Positions 42,160 through 50,500 of a stretch of DNA of 64,000 nucleotides are shown piece after piece. The stretch lies in assembly GCF_003258295.1 (NCBI RefSeq), contig NZ_QKYN01000027.1, positions 45,443 through 109,442 of the forward strand, given 5' to 3'. A model generated the notes under the pieces. It was not told the origin of the DNA. It worked only from the letters and a program-made list of their open reading frames with translations, and searched no databases. This DNA comes from Streptacidiphilus pinicola (lineage in GTDB: Bacteria > Actinomycetota > Actinomycetes > Streptomycetales > Streptomycetaceae). The stretch's first letter is position 1, and each line of letters opens with the position of its first letter. A program made the translations under genes and the position numbers.

Positions 42160-42276
42160 CTCCCCATCGTACGACCGCTCTTTCACGCTTTGCGAAAGTC
42201 GACAAGCTTTTCGTGTCTCACCGCCTCTGCAGGCGCGACGCGGCCCCGGAGTTCTTCGGTCCCGAGGCCGACCGCC

Positions 42277-42867
42277 TCACCCCCTGACGCCGGGCGGCAC
42301 ACCCGCGCGACCGCGTCCGCGCCCGCTGATGGCGTCTCGGGCGCGGTCCACCAGGCCGATGACCGGCGCGATCCTGCGGTTCGCGGGAGGGTGGTGCGGC
42401 GCGGCCGGGTGCGGTCGGGTCGGTGCGTGATCCCTCGTGTCGCGGATCTCCTCCCCGAGGCGCGCCAGTTCCTCGGGCGTGCAGACGTCGGCCAGCGCGG
42501 GGAAGAGCAACCGCTCCTGAGTGGCGATGTGGGTGCGCACATCCCGGATCACCTGCGCCACCAGCCGGTTGAACTCCATGGTGGGGACGTCGAGCCGTTC
42601 CAGACGCTTCAGGGCACGTTCGATGTACGTGTGCTGCAGGACCTCCCCGTGGGCGGCGTCCTCACCACCCCGGACAGCCGCGCGCACCACCGGGTACAGG
42701 AACATCTCCTCCGCCACCTCGTGGCGCACCCAGGCGATGGTGATCCTGTCCGCGGCGTCCTTGCGCATCGGATCCCCCGGAGGCAGCGCCTGAATCCGGG
42801 CGAACAGCCGCTCGATGTCCCGGTGGTCCGCCGTGAGCTCGGCGATGACGTTGCCCCGGTGTTCCAT
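42277..42867 (-). CDS. Hemerythrin HHE-domain protein
   Basis: The 196-residue protein starts EHRGNVIAELTADHRDIERL and has two HHE halves with iron ligands in TADHRDIE, WVRHEVAEEMFLYPVV, EVLQHTYIE and VRTHIATQERLLFPAL, so a di-iron site able to bind O2 or NO is likely. The C-terminal 55 residues are Arg/Pro-rich and divergent. It is a cytosolic stress protein. It resembles the truncated copy at 39397, so one may have arisen by duplication. Confidence 0.85.
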   Translation of the reverse strand: MEHRGNVIAELTADHRDIERLFARIQALPPGDPMRKDAADRITIAWVRHEVAEEMFLYPVVRAAVRGGEDAAHGEVLQHTYIERALKRLERLDVPTMEFNRLVAQVIRDVRTHIATQERLLFPALADVCTPEELARLGEEIRDTRDHAPTRPHPAAPHHPPANRRIAPVIGLVDRARDAISGRGRGRAGVPPGVRG

Positions 42868-43061
42868 GACTCGCCGCCTCCTCGGTCACTGGCGTGCGTT
42901 ACGTCGCCGCACGCCGACCAGGGGCGTCTGCCCAGGTGGCGGGAGTCGACACCTGGGCTACTGCGGCGCCGCTCCGGAGCCCGGACCCGAAGGCCTCTCC
43001 ACGCAGCCCCACGCAGGAGAGCCACGCCACGTCGTCGCCCGGGCGACCCGAGTGCCGCGCT

Positions 43062-43086
43062 GATTGGTCGCCCCGGCGCCGGGTAG
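43062..43086 (+). promoter_or_regulatory. SigB-type promoter GATT-N15-GGGTAG
   Basis: It matches the Streptomyces SigB-group pattern GNNT-N14-16-GGGTA, except for a final G in place of a pyrimidine. It lies 59 bp before ATG 43145 and matches the arrangement in front of the sigma gene at 57874 exactly in spacing. Confidence 0.5.
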
Positions 43087-43144
43087 GCGCGGGTGGCTCC
43101 CCCAGATCCCACGAGCGCCGCGGCACCAGGAGAGAGGACTTCGA

Positions 43145-43303
43145 ATGCCTGACACGAAGCGTCTTCGGCGCCCTGGCACCACCGGTCTCCCTGTGAACGG
43201 CGGCCGATCTTCGAACGGATCGCCGGTGGTGCGTCGGCGATCCTCCCAAGAGATCCGTGAGCTGACAGCACGCCGGGCGGAGCCGTGGGAGGGGGCGCCA
43301 TGA
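43145..43303 (+). CDS. Small basic protein coupled to a HATPase gene
   Basis: The 52-residue product (PDTKRLRRPGTTGLPVNGGR...RRRSSQEIRELTARRAEPW) is basic and Ser/Arg-rich, with a possible STAS- or HATPase-binding helix at its end. AGAGAGGAC precedes the ATG, and its TGA overlaps the ATG of the HATPase gene (ATGA). A role as partner of the HATPase is inference. Confidence 0.55.
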   Translation: MPDTKRLRRPGTTGLPVNGGRSSNGSPVVRRRSSQEIRELTARRAEPWEGAP

Positions 43304-43743
43304 GCTCGAGCGCCGCGACCGCGCCGTCGTTCGGACCGCGTCACCTCGACTTCCTGCTCCACGACGACGTGGACCGGGTCGCCGCCGGGGTCGAGTTCGT
43401 GCGTGCGGCACTGGCCGACTGGCACCTCGGGGCGGGCCCGCCGCCGGGGGATGACGAGCGCGCCGTCGACGTGGTGCTCGTCACCGCGGAGTTGGTGGGC
43501 AACGCGGAGCGGCACGGGGGCGGAACCCGCTCGCTGGACGTCGAACGCCGCGACGGGCGGCTTCGCCTCACCATCCACGACCGCAGCGGTCTTCCGCCCC
43601 TCCCGGTGCGCCCGCACCGGGCGGGGCATGCGAGCGGACACGGCCTCTACATCGTGGACCGCCTCTGCACGGCTTGGGGCTGGGAACGGGACAGCGGGGG
43701 CAAGGCCGTCTGGGCCGAGCTGCCGGCGCCCCTCGCACCGTAG
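43300..43743 (+). CDS. HATPase-domain anti-sigma-type protein
   Basis: The 147-residue protein has the RsbW-type GHKL fold: N box VLVTAELVGNAERHGGGTRS, middle strand LRLTIHDRSG, and G2 box ASGHGLYIVDRLCTAWGWE. It probably binds ATP and controls a sigma factor or STAS protein. It follows a SigB-type promoter, so it may be a feedback regulator of the sigma factor at 57982; this is inference. Confidence 0.82.
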   Translation: MSSSAATAPSFGPRHLDFLLHDDVDRVAAGVEFVRAALADWHLGAGPPPGDDERAVDVVLVTAELVGNAERHGGGTRSLDVERRDGRLRLTIHDRSGLPPLPVRPHRAGHASGHGLYIVDRLCTAWGWERDSGGKAVWAELPAPLAP

Positions 43744-43897
43744 ACCGGCCGACGGCAGACGAGGCTGCGGCCAACTCCCGACCCGCCGCCGGCGGCCGGG
43801 GCACGAGACCGGGCCGGCTTTGCCCAGCGACGCGTCGGGTAGCCGCGCCGGAGCTGCCGGTCCTGGCCCTGGTCTTCGCCGTTGAGTCCGCGCTCGA

Positions 43898-44188
43898 TCA
43901 GTCGACCCGACCGCGCAGGCCCAGCCAGGTGAGAGCCGCGACGACGGCCGCCGCACCGAGCCCTATCAGCGTTTTCGTGCGGGTGGTCGTCCCGGTCGCG
44001 GTGGCTCCCTTCACCGACTTGGCGGTGTCCGCCGCTCGGTGCTGGGCCCGGCCGATCAGCGTCGCGGTCTCGTCGGCGGCTCGTCGCGCCATCCGGGCGG
44101 CCTGGTGGCGCACCACGGCCGCGCCGTCGGAGACCGAGTGGGCCGCGGTCGTGGTCTTCTCCTTCGCCTGCGTGAACGTGCTGCCCAT
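43898..44188 (-). CDS. Small membrane-anchored stress-type protein
   Basis: The 96-residue protein has a long amphipathic N-terminal helix (MGSTFTQAKEKTTTAAHSVS) and a C-terminal membrane segment (KTLIGLGAAAVVAALTWLGL). This pattern fits DUF3618/CsbD-like or YtxH-like stress proteins, but no specific family is clear. GGGAGGG precedes the start and a SigB-type promoter lies 43 bp upstream. Confidence 0.7.
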   Translation of the reverse strand: MGSTFTQAKEKTTTAAHSVSDGAAVVRHQAARMARRAADETATLIGRAQHRAADTAKSVKGATATGTTTRTKTLIGLGAAAVVAALTWLGLRGRVD

Positions 44189-44230
44189 GAGGCAACCCTC
44201 CCTGACGGTGACGTTGCGTACTACTGGCGT

Positions 44231-44254
44231 CTACCCGCGAAGTCAGCGGTAACC
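44231..44254 (-). promoter_or_regulatory. SigB-type promoter GGTT-N14-GGGTAG (minus strand)
   Basis: On the minus strand GGTT and GGGTAG are separated by 14 bases, 43 bp before the ATG of the small membrane protein at 44188. Same consensus as at 43062 and 57874. The rest of 44255-44500 shows no gene. Confidence 0.5.
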
Positions 44255-44500
44255 GGGGCAGTTTGGCGGCAGGCGCCATTTCAGCTCCCAGCGTCGTGAC
44301 AGAAAGTGAGCGGACCGGCAGCGTTGCGGGCTGCTGTGTTGGTTGCGCGCCGATCGGAACGTGAAGCCGTGTGGAAGCTGACCGAGCCTGCAGATCCGGA
44401 CCCGCCCACCGGCCACCGACGACGCCGGCACCGACAGGCGACGGCCCAGGACGCAGCGCCGGCGCGTAGCCGACTGCCGCGCGCACTCCCGCCAGGCGGC

Positions 44501-44815
44501 TCACGCTGGGAGGAGGAAGCAGGCAGACCACGGAGGCTGTGGTGCGCATGGGTCAACTTGACCCGGCCATGAATGACCGGGTTTGTGGGTGGGGCGCGAC
44601 TGGCTGTCGCGTGGCCTCCCACGTCTGAGCACCTGTACGGGTGCTGGGACGCGTGACTGACGCCCCGTTGTCCACACGGTCTCGCCCTTGCGGGCGATGT
44701 TGTAGGACGCATTGCTGTCCGCGTTCAGGGTCACGCCGCAGGCGCGGCACACGAACGTTGCTTGATCGACGCGGTTGCCCCGCTCGAGGTGACCGCACTG
44801 TGAGCATCGCTGGCT
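44501..44815 (-). pseudogene. TnpB (IS200/IS605-type) C-terminal zinc-finger remnant
   Basis: The frame reads SQRCSQCGHLERGNRVDQAT, FVCRACGVTLNADSNASYNI, the four-Cys zinc ribbon and the late RuvC Asp/Asn motif (ADxNAxxNI) of IS605-family TnpB. Everything upstream (the earlier RuvC motifs and HTH) is gone. At the Cys knuckle the sequence turns directly into an antisense integrase fragment. Confidence 0.75.
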
Positions 44816-45080
44816 GGCCTGCGCCCCTCGGAAATCCCCCGGCTGACACTCGACGACCTCGATCTGGCCAAGGCGACCCTGCGGGTCCGGCGGCCCGGCT
44901 ACCGGCACACGGTGTACCTCGACGCTCTGACCATCGAGCTGGTCAACGCCTGGCTGGCCGAGCGGTACCGGCGCTGGCCCAGGTCGCCCAACCCGCACCT
45001 GTTCATCAGCAACCAGTCCTCCTGGCATCCGGGCCGCCCGCCGATGGACGGGCGCACCCGCATACCGCCGTCAAGTACGT
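44813..45080 (+). pseudogene. Tyrosine recombinase (integrase) fragment
   Basis: From 44813 the frame reads LAGLRPSEIPRLTLDDLDLA, with the R-box arginine, then RHTVYLDALTIELVNAWLAE, RWPRSPNPHLFIS. This is the middle of a tyrosine recombinase. The C-terminal HxLR and Tyr boxes and the N-terminus are missing. Confidence 0.7.
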
Positions 45081-45164
45081 CAGCGTCGCTCACCCCGACA
45101 GGGCGCTTCCCCGGATCCGCTGACGTCCCTGAACAGAGGCTGGACAGAACCAAGCAGCCGTGGG

Positions 45165-46010
45165 TCAGGCGTTGGTGTCGTCGAGGGCCAGCTTTCCGCC
45201 CAGTTCGCGCGAAGCTTCCGCCTGGGCGAGGAGTTCCTTGGCCTTGGCCTCGACACCCTCGATGGCGTCGGCGCCGGCGACGAAGCGCAGCGGGGGCTGG
45301 TCCTGGTCGGCGATGGTCAGCAGGGCCTGGGCGAGCTTGACAGGGTCGCCGGTCTGCTGGCCGTTCATGCTCTTCCAGGCCGCGATCGTCGCGGTGGTGC
45401 GCTCGGCGTAGTCGTCGATGGTCGGCTCGGGCCAGGTGGTGGAGGCGTCCACCAGCAGCTCGGTGCGGAAGAAACCGGGTTCCACGACCGTGGTGCGGAT
45501 GCCGAACGGCTCCACGTCGTAGCGCAGGGACTCCATCCAGCCCTCGACGCCGAACTTGGAGGCGGCGTAGGCGACGCAGAACTCCTGGCCGATCAGTCCG
45601 GCGGAGGAGGAGAGGGTGATGATGTGGCCGTCGCGCTGCTTGCGCAGGATCGGCAGGATGGCGCGGGTGACGTTCATCGGGCCGAAGAGGTTCGTCTCGA
45701 ACTGCTGGCGCATCTGCTCGGGCGTGATCTCCTCGAAGTAGCCGGCGAAGAAGTTTCCGGCGTTGTTGACCAGGACGTCGATGCGGCCGAAGCGGTGGAG
45801 GGCTGCTTGCGCGGCGGCCTGGGCGTCGTCCTGGCTGGTGATGTCCAGCTTGGTGACCAGCAGGTTGTCCTGAGGGCCGCCCAGAGTCTGCTCGACCTCC
45901 TCGGGTCGGCGGCCGGTCGCGACGACCTGGTGTCCCGCCTTCAGTGCCTGGAGGGCGATGTCCGTGCCCAGACCGCGTCCGGCGCCGGTGATGAAAATGA
46001 CCTTGCTCAT
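45165..46010 (-). CDS. Short-chain dehydrogenase/reductase (SDR) 1
   Basis: The 281-residue classical SDR has the NAD(P) motif TGAGRGLG, an Arg-bearing VATGRRPEEVE suggesting NADP, VLVNNAGN, the catalytic Ser in ITLSSSAGLIG and YAASK, followed by SLRYDVEPFGIRTTVVEPGF. It probably reduces or oxidises a small carbonyl compound. It lies 93 bp downstream of SDR 2 and is probably in the same transcript, so it would share XRE control. The start is ATG 46010, preceded by AGGCAACC. Confidence 0.9.
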   Translation of the reverse strand: MSKVIFITGAGRGLGTDIALQALKAGHQVVATGRRPEEVEQTLGGPQDNLLVTKLDITSQDDAQAAAQAALHRFGRIDVLVNNAGNFFAGYFEEITPEQMRQQFETNLFGPMNVTRAILPILRKQRDGHIITLSSSAGLIGQEFCVAYAASKFGVEGWMESLRYDVEPFGIRTTVVEPGFFRTELLVDASTTWPEPTIDDYAERTTATIAAWKSMNGQQTGDPVKLAQALLTIADQDQPPLRFVAGADAIEGVEAKAKELLAQAEASRELGGKLALDDTNA

Positions 46011-46103
46011 GAGGGGTTGCCTTTCAGATCGGGCTCGGCGCCCGGTGTTGGTGAGGATGTGCGGTGTCGCCGCGGGCGTTGTTCGCCACGGCGGAGTTGG
46101 TGG

Positions 46104-46868
46104 TCAGGCCTGGTCGGTCGGCATGATCCACAGCTCGCCGACGGAGGCGTGGCGGGGGCGGGTGACCATGTAGGCGACGCCATCGGCGATGTCCTGGGGG
46201 GCCAGGACCTCGGTCGACTCGTAGAAGGGGTCGATCATCGCGTCGCGGACCTCGGCCTTGTTGTGCGAGCCCAGTTCCGTGGCCACGCCGCCCGGCTCCA
46301 GGACGCCGACGCGCACGTGCCGCCTGGTGACCTCCTGGCGCAGGGACTCGGTGAAGCCGTTGACTCCGAACTTGGTGAGGTTGTAGACGCCGTAGCCGCT
46401 CCACGCGACGCGACCGGCGATGGAGCTGATGTTGACGATGTCGGCGACCTGGCGCGGGCCCTGTTCGGCGGCCTGCAGCAGGTGCGGCAGGGCGGCATGG
46501 GTGGTGTGGAGCAGGCCTTGGACGTTGACGGCGATCATGCGGTCCCATTCCTCGGTATCCGCGCCGACAACGGGGCCCAGCAGCATCAGGCCGGCGTTGT
46601 TGACCAGGGTGTCAAGGCGTCCGAAGCGCTCGACGGCCTGCTGGACGGCCGCTTCGGCCTGAAGGCGGTCGGTGATGTCCGCCTCCACCGCCAGCGCGGT
46701 GCCGCCCGCGTTCTCGATCTCGGCGGCGAGGTCCTCCAGGCGGTCCTTTCGGCGGGCCACGAGCACCACGGCGGCGCCGTCCTCGGCGAGCCGGCGCGCG
46801 GTGGCAGCGCCGATACCGCTGCTCGCACCGGTGATGAGCGCGACCGTGCCGGTCAATTTCAATGCCAT
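46104..46868 (-). CDS. Short-chain dehydrogenase/reductase (SDR) 2
   Basis: The 254-residue SDR starts ALKLTGTVALITGASSGIGA, with VLVARRKDRLED (NADP-type), NNAGLM, the catalytic Ser in VNISSIAGRVA and YNLTKFGVNGF. ATG 46868 follows GGGAGG. It is the first gene of the SDR pair and has, 170 bp upstream, a copy of the sequence that also precedes the XRE regulator at 48673. Confidence 0.9.
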   Translation of the reverse strand: MALKLTGTVALITGASSGIGAATARRLAEDGAAVVLVARRKDRLEDLAAEIENAGGTALAVEADITDRLQAEAAVQQAVERFGRLDTLVNNAGLMLLGPVVGADTEEWDRMIAVNVQGLLHTTHAALPHLLQAAEQGPRQVADIVNISSIAGRVAWSGYGVYNLTKFGVNGFTESLRQEVTRRHVRVGVLEPGGVATELGSHNKAEVRDAMIDPFYESTEVLAPQDIADGVAYMVTRPRHASVGELWIMPTDQA

Positions 46869-46980
46869 GGGGAGGGTTCTCCGATTTCTTCGACTGCGGT
46901 GGCTGGCGGAGGGCGTCACACCAGGTGAAGGGGGGTCGGCCTGCCGGTGCCACGCTCTGTGCGGTGCGGCAGGTCCGCTA

Positions 46981-47062
46981 TCCAGGCAACCACCCACCGA
47001 CCCCGCGTGGGGCCCCGTACGGGGCCCCGCTCCACCGGGGGTCTGCCAGTGCCCCCTTCTGT
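46981..47062. promoter_or_regulatory. XRE operator-bearing repeat, copy A
   Basis: About 80 bp starting TCCAGGCAACCACCCACC resemble those at 48554. They contain GGGGCCCCGTACGGGGCCCC, a perfect 20-bp palindrome at 47009-47028, and GGGGGTCTGCCAGTGCCCCC at 47037-47056, which matches GGGGGTCTGGCAGTACCCC of copy B. The gap 46869-47309 holds no gene apart from these elements. Confidence 0.6.
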
Positions 47063-47309
47063 GTTGGTGGCCCGTTCCTGGTGGCCGCTGTCAATTCCGG
47101 GAGCTGACGCATCGCGATCCGCCGTGCGTCGGGTCTGCGGGGGCGCGGCAGCGCGGGGATGCGGGCGGCCGTACTCGCCCGGGGATGGGCGTGACGTCCC
47201 GGCCGGAGATTCGCGCCGCGCTGGCGCATCTGCGGGCGTGACACCGGCTTCCGATGGCCTTCGGCGGGACCGTCGGCGATGGGGCGAGGCCCTGCGGACA
47301 GCGGCTACC

Positions 47310-48422
47310 TCAGCGCTTGCCGCCTCGTCGGACGGCGTAGTCGTACTGGTCGGGCCAGCGCGGCTCGGCACCGAGTTCGAGTGCGGCGTGCTGGGGCCAG
47401 TAGGGGTTGCGGAGCATTTCACGGCCGAGCAGAACGGCGTCTGCCTGTCCGGAGGCGACGATGTCCTGGGCTTGGGTGGGTTCCAGGATGAGGCCGACGG
47501 CGCCGGTGGGGATGCCGGTCGCGTGGCGGACCTGGGCGGCGAAGGGGACCTGGTAGCCGGGCTCGATGGGGATCGCGGCGTCGGGGACCATGCCGCCGGT
47601 GGACACGTCCAGCAGGTCGACGCCGTGCTCGCGCAGTTCCTTGGCGAGGCGGACCGTGTCGTCACCGGTCCAGCCCTCGCGGTCGTCCCCGGGGTTCTCG
47701 GTCAGCCAGTCGGTGGCCGAGGTGCGGAAGAAGAGAGGCAGATGGTCGGGCCACACCTCGCGGACGGCGTCGACGACCTGGAGAGGGAACCGCAGGCGGT
47801 TCTCGAAGCTGCCGCCATAGGCGTCGGTGCGGTGGTTGGAGGCCGGTGAGAGGAAGGAGTGGATCAGGAAGCCGTGGGCGCCGTGCAACTCGACCACCTG
47901 GAATCCGGCGGCCAGGGCGCGCTCGGCCGACGCGGCGAAGTCGCGTACCAATTGCTGAATCTCTCCTACCGCGAGCTCGTGCGGCACGGATCGCCCGGCA
48001 AACGGCTCCGGACTGGGCGCAACCGCCCGCCAGCCGCCCTCGGCCCCCGTCAGGTACCGGCCGGTGAGCCAGGGCTTGTCGACGGATGCCTTGCGGCCAG
48101 CGTGGCTGAGCTGGATGGCCGGGACAGACCCGTGGGAGCGGAGCGCCTGGGTGACGCGGGCGAACGCGTGCTGCTGGCGGTCGTTCCACAGCCCCAGGTC
48201 CCATGGGGTGATGCGCCCGTCCGGTCGAATCGCAGTGGCCTCCACCATGACCAGACCGGCACCGCCGACGGCCCGGCTGGCCAGGTGGGTGAGGTGGAAG
48301 TCGGTCGGCGCACCGATCTCCGGCCCTTCCGCGGCGGCGGAGTACATGCACATCGGGGATGTCCAGATCCGGTTGGGGATCTCAAGCGACCGCAGGGTCA
48401 GCGGGGCGAACAGGGTGCTCAC
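47310..48422 (-). CDS. Old-yellow-enzyme-family NADH:flavin oxidoreductase (YqjM type)
   Basis: The 370-residue FMN enzyme has SPMCMYSA (the Cys of the YqjM subfamily), PTDFHLTHLASRAVGGAGLV, AIQLSHAGRKAS, VVELHGAHGFLIHSF and the substrate-binding SNHRTDAYGGSFENRLRF. It should reduce activated double bonds using NAD(P)H. It is divergent from the XRE/MmyB regulator across a copy B operator, and neighbours the SDR pair, so the three enzymes may handle one xenobiotic or electrophile. Confidence 0.93.
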   Translation of the reverse strand: MSTLFAPLTLRSLEIPNRIWTSPMCMYSAAAEGPEIGAPTDFHLTHLASRAVGGAGLVMVEATAIRPDGRITPWDLGLWNDRQQHAFARVTQALRSHGSVPAIQLSHAGRKASVDKPWLTGRYLTGAEGGWRAVAPSPEPFAGRSVPHELAVGEIQQLVRDFAASAERALAAGFQVVELHGAHGFLIHSFLSPASNHRTDAYGGSFENRLRFPLQVVDAVREVWPDHLPLFFRTSATDWLTENPGDDREGWTGDDTVRLAKELREHGVDLLDVSTGGMVPDAAIPIEPGYQVPFAAQVRHATGIPTGAVGLILEPTQAQDIVASGQADAVLLGREMLRNPYWPQHAALELGAEPRWPDQYDYAVRRGGKR

Positions 48423-48553
48423 GGGGGCTCCTCATAATCGGGAGGCACTGGCCTCGGGCAACCAGCGCCTGTGGCCGTACGGGCGTTCGATGTCTCCCCG
48501 ACGGGCGCGAGCAAGACGGGGTCAGGGTGCTGCGGGCCTTGCAGCGTCCGCTT

Positions 48554-48637
48554 TCCAGGCAACCAGCCATCGCCCCTCGTCCGGGCCCTGTAGAGGGCAT
48601 GGCTCATCCGGGGGTCTGGCAGTACCCCTTTGTGGCA
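48554..48637. promoter_or_regulatory. XRE operator-bearing repeat, copy B
   Basis: It contains GGGGGTCTGGCAGTACCCC at 48610-48628, 45 bp before the regulator ATG and about 190 bp before the oxidoreductase start, plus CTTTCCAGGCAACCAGCC shared with copy A. Sites of this GGTCTGGCAGTACC type are frequent beside actinobacterial XRE/MmyB regulators (recalled, not checked). Confidence 0.6.
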
Positions 48638-48672
48638 CCCTGACGCGTCCGGGTTCGCCCTACCGTGGATCC

Positions 48673-49557
48673 ATGGACCGCAGCACCGAGATCCGCGAAT
48701 TCCTGCGCACGCGCCGGGCCCGGATCACGCCCGAACAAGCTGGCCTGGCCCCGCACCCGGGCGCCCGCCGGGTGCCGGGGCTGCGCCGCGAGGAAGTCGC
48801 CCAACTCGCCGGGGTCAGCGTCGACTACTACGTCCGCCTGGAACGGGGCCGCACCCAAGGCGTCTCCGAAACCGTCCTGGACGCCGTCGCCCGCGCCCTG
48901 CACCTGGACGACACCGAACGGGCCCACCTGTTCGACCTCGCCCAGCCCACCACCACCCGGACCCGCCCCAGGCGGCCGCTCAGCCCGCAGCGGGTCCGCC
49001 CGGCCATGTATCGGGCCCTGGACTCCCTCAGCGCCCCCGCGCTCATCCAGGGGCGACGCATGGACATCCTGGCTGCCAACCGACTCGGCTACGCCCTCTT
49101 CGCCGACTTCGAGGCCCGCCCCCGCTCCGAGCGCAACTTCGCCCGCTACGTCTTCCTCGACGAGGCCGCCCGCAGTCTGTACGCCGACTGGGAGAAGGCC
49201 GCCGCCGACTGCGTCGCCACGTTGCATCTGTACGCCGGCCGCCACCCCGACGACCCACAACTCACCGAACTGATCGGCGAATTGTCTGTGCACAGCGACA
49301 CCTTCCGCCGTTTGTGGGCCGACCACGACGTCCTCGCCCACGCCACCGGCACCAAACGCCTGCACCACCCGGTCGTCGGCGAGATGACACTCGACTACGT
49401 GGTCCTTGCCGTCGAAAGCGACCCCGACCAGAGCCTCGTCATCCTGACCCCCGAACCCGCATCCCCGTCCGCCGAGGCCCTCGACATCCTTGCCAGCTGG
49501 ACCAGCCCATCCACCACCGAACCACACGCCCCCGAAAAGACGCGCCGAGCCGACTGA
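48673..49557 (+). CDS. XRE-family regulator with MmyB-like ligand domain
   Basis: The 294-residue protein has RSTEIREFLRTRRARITPEQ, the Cro-type HTH LRREEVAQLAGVSVDYYVRL with ERGRTQGVSETVLDAVARAL, and a PAS-like MmyB ligand domain (LIQGRRMDILAANRLGYALF, NFARYVFLDEAARSLYADWE, HHPVVGEMTLDYVVLAVESD). The start follows from the HTH position. These regulators usually repress adjacent oxidoreductase genes and their own promoter; here the divergent OYE gene and SDR 2 carry the shared operator. Confidence 0.9.
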   Translation: MDRSTEIREFLRTRRARITPEQAGLAPHPGARRVPGLRREEVAQLAGVSVDYYVRLERGRTQGVSETVLDAVARALHLDDTERAHLFDLAQPTTTRTRPRRPLSPQRVRPAMYRALDSLSAPALIQGRRMDILAANRLGYALFADFEARPRSERNFARYVFLDEAARSLYADWEKAAADCVATLHLYAGRHPDDPQLTELIGELSVHSDTFRRLWADHDVLAHATGTKRLHHPVVGEMTLDYVVLAVESDPDQSLVILTPEPASPSAEALDILASWTSPSTTEPHAPEKTRRAD

Positions 49558-49739
49558 TCGGCCAGCTCCCCACTCCAGGGCGAACCCCCGGCGCAGCAGT
49601 GCGGCAATGCTGTTGCTTTTGTCCTTGGTGAGTTGCCTTGCTCGGCCAGGCGGGCGCCCGGTTGGTAGCGCACCGTGGATTGGTGGCACACGCTGGAAGT
49701 ACACAGGTCGCAGTGGCTGGAGCAGAGAGGCGGTGGGTT

Positions 49740-50096
49740 GTGATCGAGGCAGCGGACATCCGGGAATGGCGCACGCATGATGTCGTCGACCCCGACGGGA
49801 AGAAGATCGGGGTGCTGGAGGCCGTGTATGTGGACACCACCACCGACGAGCCGGCCATGGCCACTGTCCAGGTCGGCCTGCCTACCCGACACCGCCTGGT
49901 CTTCGTGCCGCTGGATCACGCGATTGTCGGCCCCGGCTACGTCAAGGTCGATTACGCCAGGTCCCTCGTGAAGGACTGCCCGGCCATCGGCACCGACGAT
50001 GTCTTGCCGGCCACGGACGAAGAAGCGATCTTCCAGCACTACGGCCTGGCCTACCAACCCGGCGCCGGCGGCGAGCGGCAGCTCGCCCGCCGCTGA
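49740..50096 (+). CDS. PRC-barrel domain protein
   Basis: The 118-residue protein (ADIREWRTHDVVDPDGKKIG, VLEAVYVDTTTDEPAMATVQ) has the PRC-barrel fold found in photosynthetic reaction centre H subunits, RimM and many Streptomyces stress proteins, followed by a helical tail (EEAIFQHYGLAY). GTG 49740 has AGAGAGG upstream. Its role is probably as a small adaptor in the cytosol. A membrane peptide gene follows within 30 bp. Confidence 0.85.
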   Translation: MIEAADIREWRTHDVVDPDGKKIGVLEAVYVDTTTDEPAMATVQVGLPTRHRLVFVPLDHAIVGPGYVKVDYARSLVKDCPAIGTDDVLPATDEEAIFQHYGLAYQPGAGGERQLARR

Positions 50097-50123
50097 CCGG
50101 CCGCAGCGAGAGGAGCTGCCGCC

Positions 50124-50291
50124 ATGGTCCTGTTCCTGATCGTAATCATCATCGCGATCGTCCTGGGCATCATCGGCTTCGTCGCCCACGGACTGCTCTA
50201 CCTGCTCATCATCGGCGCGGTACTCCTCGTCATCGACCTGCTGTTCCTCGGCTGGCGTTGGCGCCGGTCAGGACGGACCGCGCAACGCTAG
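50124..50291 (+). CDS. Small hydrophobic membrane protein
   Basis: The 55-residue protein (MVLFLIVIIIAIVLGIIGFV, AHGLLYLLIIGAVLLVIDLLF, then a basic WRWRRSGRTAQR tail) has two membrane helices. GAGAGGAGC lies upstream at good spacing. Similar peptides follow PRC-barrel or stress genes in Streptomyces. Function unknown. Confidence 0.7.
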   Translation: MVLFLIVIIIAIVLGIIGFVAHGLLYLLIIGAVLLVIDLLFLGWRWRRSGRTAQR

Positions 50292-50500
50292 GCCCCGCGG
50301 AGATGCCGTCGTTGCCCGGCGGAGGCTTCTTGGGAACATGCCAGCGTCCGATGGCGGCCCTGGCCATCCCGGATCTGCTCCGCTGACGGAGCCAACCGCT
50401 CACGCAACGAACCGGGACAGCTCGCCGACCTGACCTGCAGCGATGACACTGGTCAGCGGAAGCGAGAACGAAGGTCAGCTCCCTTTGGAGCGTGTCAGGC

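Noticed and set aside
42105..42287. Plus-strand frame ending RRDAAPEFFGPEADRLTP
   Set aside because: Overlaps the regulator start region on the other strand, has no ribosome-binding site and no recognisable family.
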